Below, one piece after another: positions 59,936-64,000 of a DNA stretch of 64,000 nt; positions within the stretch are counted from its first letter, which is position 1, and every line of letters starts with the position of its first letter. The stretch is from Phycisphaerae bacterium (GTDB taxonomy: Bacteria > Planctomycetota > Phycisphaerae > Sedimentisphaerales > Anaerohalosphaeraceae), in the NCBI GenBank assembly GCA_029858345.1, contig JAOUFG010000001.1, forward strand, positions 1-64,000, written 5' to 3'. A program made the translations under genes and the position numbers. The notes under the pieces are model-generated. The model worked only from the letters and a program-made list of their open reading frames with translations. It made no database searches and was not told the origin of the DNA.

Positions 59936-61332
59936 CACTCTCATTAGACAACTCGCTTTCGGTGGACTTTGAACAGTTCCACTCGACATTGAACAGCGTC
60001 GACCTTGCCCCCCTCAAGGGCGCGGTGGTGCATGTCTCAGGATTGACCATTGAAAGCAGCGGCCCGCCGGATGTCGGGCTGGGACAACTGTGTCAAATTC
60101 GGATTCGCAATCAGCAGCACATCCAGGCCGAAGTCATTGGATTTCGTCCCGGCGGATTGATTCTGCTGCCCTTGGATTCCATCGAAGGAATCCGGCCCGG
60201 CGACGCGGTCACCGCATTGAACCAATCACGTACCATCGCCCTGCATAAAAGCATTGTGGGCCGTGTATTAGATGGGCTTGGCCGCCCGATCGACGGCAAA
60301 GGCCCGCTGCAAGCCGCCGAACACCGGCCGATTGACAATATCAGCCCGCCGCCGCTGAGCCGTAAAATGATCCGCCAGCCCTTGCCCCTTGGTATTCGCG
60401 CCATTGACAGTGTTTTAACCTGCGGCAAGGGACAGCGTATCGGCGTGTTTTCCGGAAGCGGCGTCGGCAAAAGTGTACTTCTCGGCGAGATCGCCAATGG
60501 CAGCGAGGCGGATATCAATATCGTAGCGCTGGTCGGTGAACGCGGCAGAGAGGTACGGGAGTTTCTCGAAAAAGACTTAGGTCCCGAAGGACTGGCACGA
60601 AGTGTCGTAGTCGTCGCCGCCTCGGACGCCGCCGCTACGCAGCGAGTGAAAGCCGGGGCCGTAGCCGCCACGATTGCCGAATACTTTCGGGACCAGGGCT
60701 GCGATGTCCTGTTTATGATGGATTCGCTGACACGGCTTGCCCAGGCCCATCGTGAAATCGGACTGGCCGCCGGTGAACCGCCGGCCACCAAAGGATATTG
60801 CTCCAGCACGTTCGCAATGCTGCCGAAACTGGTCGAACGACTTGGCTGCAGTGAGCATGGCAGCATCACCGGTATCCTCACGGTGTTGGCCGAGGGCGAT
60901 GACCTGAATGACCCGGTGGCTGATTGCGCCCGCTCCCTGCTGGATGGTCACATTGTGTTGAGCCGTAAGCTGGCTGATCGCGGCCATTACCCCGCAATCG
61001 ACATCCTTCAAAGCATCAGCCGTCTGATGAATACCGTGACCGATACCGAGCATCAAATGGGTGCCCGCAAACTCCGCGAAATCTATGCCACGTATACTGA
61101 CGCCGAAGACCTCATCAATATCGGGGCGTTTTCGCCGGGAGCCAATAAGCGGATCGACGGCTCGGTCGCGCTGATTAACCGGATTCAGGACTTCCTGATT
61201 CAGCCCGTCCGGCAGCTTAGCCCCTTTGACCAGACCGTCAAGCAGTTGCTGTCGATTACGCAGGCATGGGATCAGATGCTGGGAACAGGAAAGCCGCAGC
61301 AGAACACCGGTCCGAAAAGGATTTCAAAATAA
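59932..61332 (+). CDS. fliI: Flagellum-specific ATPase FliI
   Basis: FliI is the ATPase of the flagellar export apparatus. The 466-residue product has Walker A SGSGVGKS at 174-181, the catalytic GERGREVREF, Walker B DVLFMMDSLTRLAQAHREIGLA and GGLEEPP-like GEPPATKGYCSS. It lies between fliH and fliJ. Length is slightly above the usual 440. Confidence 0.97.
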   Translation: MTLSLDNSLSVDFEQFHSTLNSVDLAPLKGAVVHVSGLTIESSGPPDVGLGQLCQIRIRNQQHIQAEVIGFRPGGLILLPLDSIEGIRPGDAVTALNQSRTIALHKSIVGRVLDGLGRPIDGKGPLQAAEHRPIDNISPPPLSRKMIRQPLPLGIRAIDSVLTCGKGQRIGVFSGSGVGKSVLLGEIANGSEADINIVALVGERGREVREFLEKDLGPEGLARSVVVVAASDAAATQRVKAGAVAATIAEYFRDQGCDVLFMMDSLTRLAQAHREIGLAAGEPPATKGYCSSTFAMLPKLVERLGCSEHGSITGILTVLAEGDDLNDPVADCARSLLDGHIVLSRKLADRGHYPAIDILQSISRLMNTVTDTEHQMGARKLREIYATYTDAEDLINIGAFSPGANKRIDGSVALINRIQDFLIQPVRQLSPFDQTVKQLLSITQAWDQMLGTGKPQQNTGPKRISK

Positions 61333-61351
61333 TCTCTGACAGGAAACGTGC

Positions 61352-61804
61352 GTGAAAAAATTTATCTGGCCATTACAACGACTGCTGGACATCAAAAAAA
61401 AACAGGAAGATTTCGCGCGGATGGAACTGGTGGGCATCACGGAACAAATTGTCATGATTCGCGGACAGATCATGATGCAGAAAACCCTCCTGCGAGGGGT
61501 GTTCAGTGAACTGAAACGGTTGGAACCTCAGCAGCGGACGCAGGGGCAGCAGGAATGTATGAAGTATGCCCATGTAACCGACGCAAAAATTAAAACGCTC
61601 GGCCAAACGCTTCAACAGGTCGAACAGAAGCGAAAAAAGAAAATGGAAGCAATCATGACATTGCGAAAGCTTACAAAAAGTCTGGAACAACTCAGGATCA
61701 AGTCCCTGATCCGCTATCATAAAGAACTTAATCAGGCGGAACAAAAACAGTTGGATGAATACATAACGACAGCATGTGCAAGAAAATGTTTAATACAGGC
61801 ATAG
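61352..61804 (+). CDS. fliJ: Flagellar export protein FliJ
   Basis: FliJ is a coiled-coil rod that sits in the FliI ring. The 150-residue product starts at GTG 61352 with AGGA upstream and begins FIWPLQRLLDIKKKQED, typical of the family. The rest is a long charged helix (KTLGQTLQQVEQKRKKKMEA). It is 19 bp after fliI. Confidence 0.88.
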   Translation: MKKFIWPLQRLLDIKKKQEDFARMELVGITEQIVMIRGQIMMQKTLLRGVFSELKRLEPQQRTQGQQECMKYAHVTDAKIKTLGQTLQQVEQKRKKKMEAIMTLRKLTKSLEQLRIKSLIRYHKELNQAEQKQLDEYITTACARKCLIQA

Positions 61805-61817
61805 AAAGGGGCGTCTT

Positions 61818-62507
61818 ATGAAAAAGGCACAACTCATTCTAATCGTGTTGGCGGGCCTGCTCAGCTTCGCCAGTACCTTTACCGTAAGCTGGGTCATTAA
61901 AAAAAACAAATCCATTACGGCCGCCGCGCAACAGGCCAAACAAGCTGATTCCCAACAGACGGGATCCGAATCGCAGAGGGATTTCTTTGACACTATGTCG
62001 ATGACCCCAACTGCGGCCAATCTGGACGAAGCGGGACTGAGCGAGCGCGAACTGCAGAGTCTGATCTACGATATTCGAAGCAAGCTCAAAGAGCATCGAG
62101 ACCGCCAGAAAGCGATGGACGCAGAAGCCGAACGCATTGAGATCTCCCGTCAGTCCCTCCAAGAGGATATCGACCGGCTCAACGAGCTCCAAAACAAGCT
62201 CAATCTGACTCTTGTGGAGATTCATCAAAAAGAAACGGCCCTCAAGAACACAATGACCGAAATCGACGCCCTTGAAAAAGACAACTTTCAGCGTCTGGCC
62301 AGTACATATGAAAAGATGGATGCCACACAGGCCGGACGCATTATGACCACAATGGCCACCGGCAATCAACTTAAGGATTCCGTTAAGATTCTCTATTATA
62401 TGAATGAACGCATGGCCGGCAAATTGCTCTCCGAGATCGCCGCTAATCAGCCGGAACTGGCCTCCGTAATGTGTGCGCATTTAAAACATGTCAAAGAAAT
62501 GAACTAA
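61818..62507 (+). CDS. MotE-like membrane coiled-coil protein
   Basis: The protein has 229 residues with an N-terminal membrane helix (about 5-27), a long coiled coil (about 80-160, KLKEHRDRQKAMDAEAERIEISRQSL) and a C-terminal MgtE-N-like helical domain with YEKMDATQAGRIMTTMA and YYMNERMAGKLLSEIA. This matches MotE, a stator chaperone described in epsilonproteobacteria and found beside fliJ or motA in other lineages. It lies between fliJ and motA. Confidence 0.82.
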   Translation: MKKAQLILIVLAGLLSFASTFTVSWVIKKNKSITAAAQQAKQADSQQTGSESQRDFFDTMSMTPTAANLDEAGLSERELQSLIYDIRSKLKEHRDRQKAMDAEAERIEISRQSLQEDIDRLNELQNKLNLTLVEIHQKETALKNTMTEIDALEKDNFQRLASTYEKMDATQAGRIMTTMATGNQLKDSVKILYYMNERMAGKLLSEIAANQPELASVMCAHLKHVKEMN

Positions 62508-62572
62508 AATGAAAAAAGCTGATCCCAAAGGATCATAAACAACAAACAGATGCTTCTGTTGGAAAGTAATAA

Positions 62573-63343
62573 ATGGACATAGCAACGATTATCGGGTTGT
62601 TCGTCGGAATGGCAATCATCGCCGGGACCATTGTCGCCGGCGGCGGCGCTATGGTCTTTTTCCATATTCCGTCAATGTGCATTGTTCTGGGCGGGACACT
62701 GTGTTCGGTTTTGATCCATTTTTCAATGGGGCAGTTTTTAGCCATTTTTAAAATCATAAAAAAAACGTTTCAGGTCAAACTCCCCGGTCCCAGCGAAATT
62801 ATCCAGCAAATGGTCAATTTTGCCACGATCAGCCGGCGAGATGGCGCCTTGGCGCTGGAAGAGCAGATGCGCCGGGTCAGTTACGGTTTTATCAGCAAAG
62901 GACTGCAATTGCTGGTGGACGGCCAGGACGAAGAGAGCATTCGCGAGATATTGTCGCTGGAGGTTCAGTATCTCCAGGAGCGGCACTCCGCCGGAAAAAA
63001 GATTCTCGAATTCATGGGAACCTCGGCGCCGGCATTCGGAATGATCGGAACCCTGATCGGCCTGGTACAGATGCTGCAAAATCTCGACAACCCCGAGCAG
63101 ATTGGGTCGGGGATGGCCGTGGCTTTATTGACAACCTTCTACGGCGCGTGTCTGGCCAACCTGGTCTTTATTCCGCTGGCCGGAAAGCTCAGCGTTTATT
63201 CCAAAACTGAACGGCTCGCCATGGAAATGACGATTGAAGGCATCTGTACCATCAGTCAGGGAGGAAGCCCCTCAATGGTGCGCGAAAGAATACAGTCATT
63301 CGTCTCACCCGTCCACCGGGAAGAAGTCAAGGCAACGCTCTGA
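62573..63343 (+). CDS. motA: Flagellar motor stator protein MotA
   Basis: MotA is the stator subunit with four membrane helices. The 256-residue product has GGAMVFFHIPSMCIVLGGTL, the cytoplasmic loop with RRDGALALEEQMRRV, and TSAPAFGMIGTLIGLVQMLQNL where the conserved Pro sits before the third helix. It overlaps motB by one base (TGATG). Length suits the sodium or proton type equally. Confidence 0.95.
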   Translation: MDIATIIGLFVGMAIIAGTIVAGGGAMVFFHIPSMCIVLGGTLCSVLIHFSMGQFLAIFKIIKKTFQVKLPGPSEIIQQMVNFATISRRDGALALEEQMRRVSYGFISKGLQLLVDGQDEESIREILSLEVQYLQERHSAGKKILEFMGTSAPAFGMIGTLIGLVQMLQNLDNPEQIGSGMAVALLTTFYGACLANLVFIPLAGKLSVYSKTERLAMEMTIEGICTISQGGSPSMVRERIQSFVSPVHREEVKATL

Positions 63344-64000
63344 TGTCGACAGGGAAAAGGAATATTTCGATTGAGGAGGAAGAGCCCGGCGGCGCTCCGG
63401 AATGGATGGTCACGTTCAGCGACTGCATGACCCTTCTGCTGACGTTTTTTGTCCTGCTGTTGAGTTTTTCCTCATTTAACGAACAAACACTTCCGGCGTT
63501 GGGGCAATCGTTCGCCAAAGCCTTCCCATCGATCAACCAGTCCGGAAAAAACAAACAAGATTCAATGTACGAAAAACAATCATCCAAGCAGGAAGTCAAA
63601 CAGACAGAAGGAGCTGAAGCTCCCTCAAACGCCGTGGAACAGACGACGAATTTCATGAAAGAGAAAAAACCCCTCGACTTTCGGGACTTGAAGGTCTTCA
63701 CTATCGAATCCAACGATTTTTTCTGGGGGCAGGGATACGCAATCTCCAAAGGCGGGAGCGAGGTTCTTAATTCCCTGGCCAGCTACTTAAAACACCGGCC
63801 GGGACGCATTGTCATCAGTGAAAATGGCCCGGATGGAAAGATGTCGCTGGGCCTGCAACGCAGTCTTGCCGTCATGGACTACCTGACAACCCAGCACGCT
63901 CTTGACAGGGCCCGGTTCAATATCAGTTGCGCCACTACCATGCGGCAACCGCCCCGCAAACGGCAACTGGAAATTACATTGCTGGACAGGAGTATTTACG
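63343..64000 (+). CDS. motB: Flagellar motor stator protein MotB, cut by window end
   Basis: MotB anchors the stator to peptidoglycan. The visible 219 codons hold a charged N-terminus, one membrane helix with WMVTFSDCMTLLLTFFVLLL (ion-binding Asp27) and the start of an OmpA-like peptidoglycan-binding domain (GGSEVLNSLASYLKHRPG, LGLQRSLAVMDYL). The linker is longer than usual and rich in Lys and Gln. The gene runs past the end of the window. Confidence 0.92.
   Translation, partial: MSTGKRNISIEEEEPGGAPEWMVTFSDCMTLLLTFFVLLLSFSSFNEQTLPALGQSFAKAFPSINQSGKNKQDSMYEKQSSKQEVKQTEGAEAPSNAVEQTTNFMKEKKPLDFRDLKVFTIESNDFFWGQGYAISKGGSEVLNSLASYLKHRPGRIVISENGPDGKMSLGLQRSLAVMDYLTTQHALDRARFNISCATTMRQPPRKRQLEITLLDRSIY

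Noticed and set aside
1..64000. CRISPR arrays, tRNA, rRNA, phage or transposase genes
   Set aside because: Looked for by eye. No regular spacer arrays, cloverleaf ends, integrase or transposase motifs were recognised.

Overview
This 64 kb window is chromosomal DNA from a motile Gram-negative bacterium with a GC content near 50 percent. The best guess is a planctomycete of the class Phycisphaerae. Supporting signs are an H-X9-DG prepilin, a secretin and other envelope proteins rich in Glu-Pro-Asn-Glu-type linkers, a PilMN-like fusion inside a type II secretion operon, a eukaryote-like UDP-sugar pyrophosphorylase, and large sodium:solute symporters. No rRNA, tRNA, CRISPR array, integrase or transposase gene was seen. 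The taxonomic call is an inference from gene content.

Layout. (1) 1-948: the first codons of a truncated gene and a lone H-X9-DG prepilin. (2) 959-9307, minus strand: a tightly packed operon read as dxr, a very large RseP-type site-2 protease with four PDZ-like segments, three related family-2 glycosyltransferases, a family-4 glycosyltransferase and a sulfotransferase. Most junctions overlap by four bases. (3) 9429-25256, minus strand: a complete type II secretion operon (C-like, D, E, F, G, H, I, J, K, PilMN/GspL-like, PilO/GspM-like), preceded by a DUF1573 lipoprotein. (4) 25444-30511, plus strand: a second glycan cluster with a polyprenyl-phosphate-type glycosyltransferase, a GT-C-like membrane protein, a methyltransferase and a family-4 glycosyltransferase. 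(5) 30766-36963: a Gfo/Idh/MocA oxidoreductase, then on the minus strand a UDP-sugar pyrophosphorylase, a symporter, a UDP-hexose 4-epimerase and a broken N-acetylhexosamine kinase gene. Together these look like a decayed amino-sugar salvage operon. (6) 37285-63999: a flagellar island.

The flagellar island has three blocks. A minus-strand polycistron of about 14 genes (48889 to 37285) carries two TPR-type proteins, a sigma-54 activator with a degenerate receiver domain, fliL, fliM, fliN, flhA, a small membrane protein, fliA, two small proteins and two lipoproteins. The middle block (49333-55038) holds two tandem flagellin-fliS pairs, flgM and fliK, all on the minus strand. The right block, on the plus strand, reads flgB, flgC, fliE, fliF, fliG, fliH, fliI, fliJ, a MotE-like gene, motA and motB, with motB cut by the window end. 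Three near-consensus sigma-54 promoters start the polycistron, fliK and flgB. Sigma-28-like sites precede both flagellins. This gives a three-step cascade: sigma-54 plus its activator makes the basal body and FliA, FlgM holds FliA in check, and FliA then switches on the flagellins.

The least explained items are a 102-bp two-hairpin repeat with three copies (two in flagellar intergenic regions, one upstream of the oxidoreductase), the internally deleted kinase gene, a fliF with no normal start codon, and the TPR proteins that head the flagellar operon.
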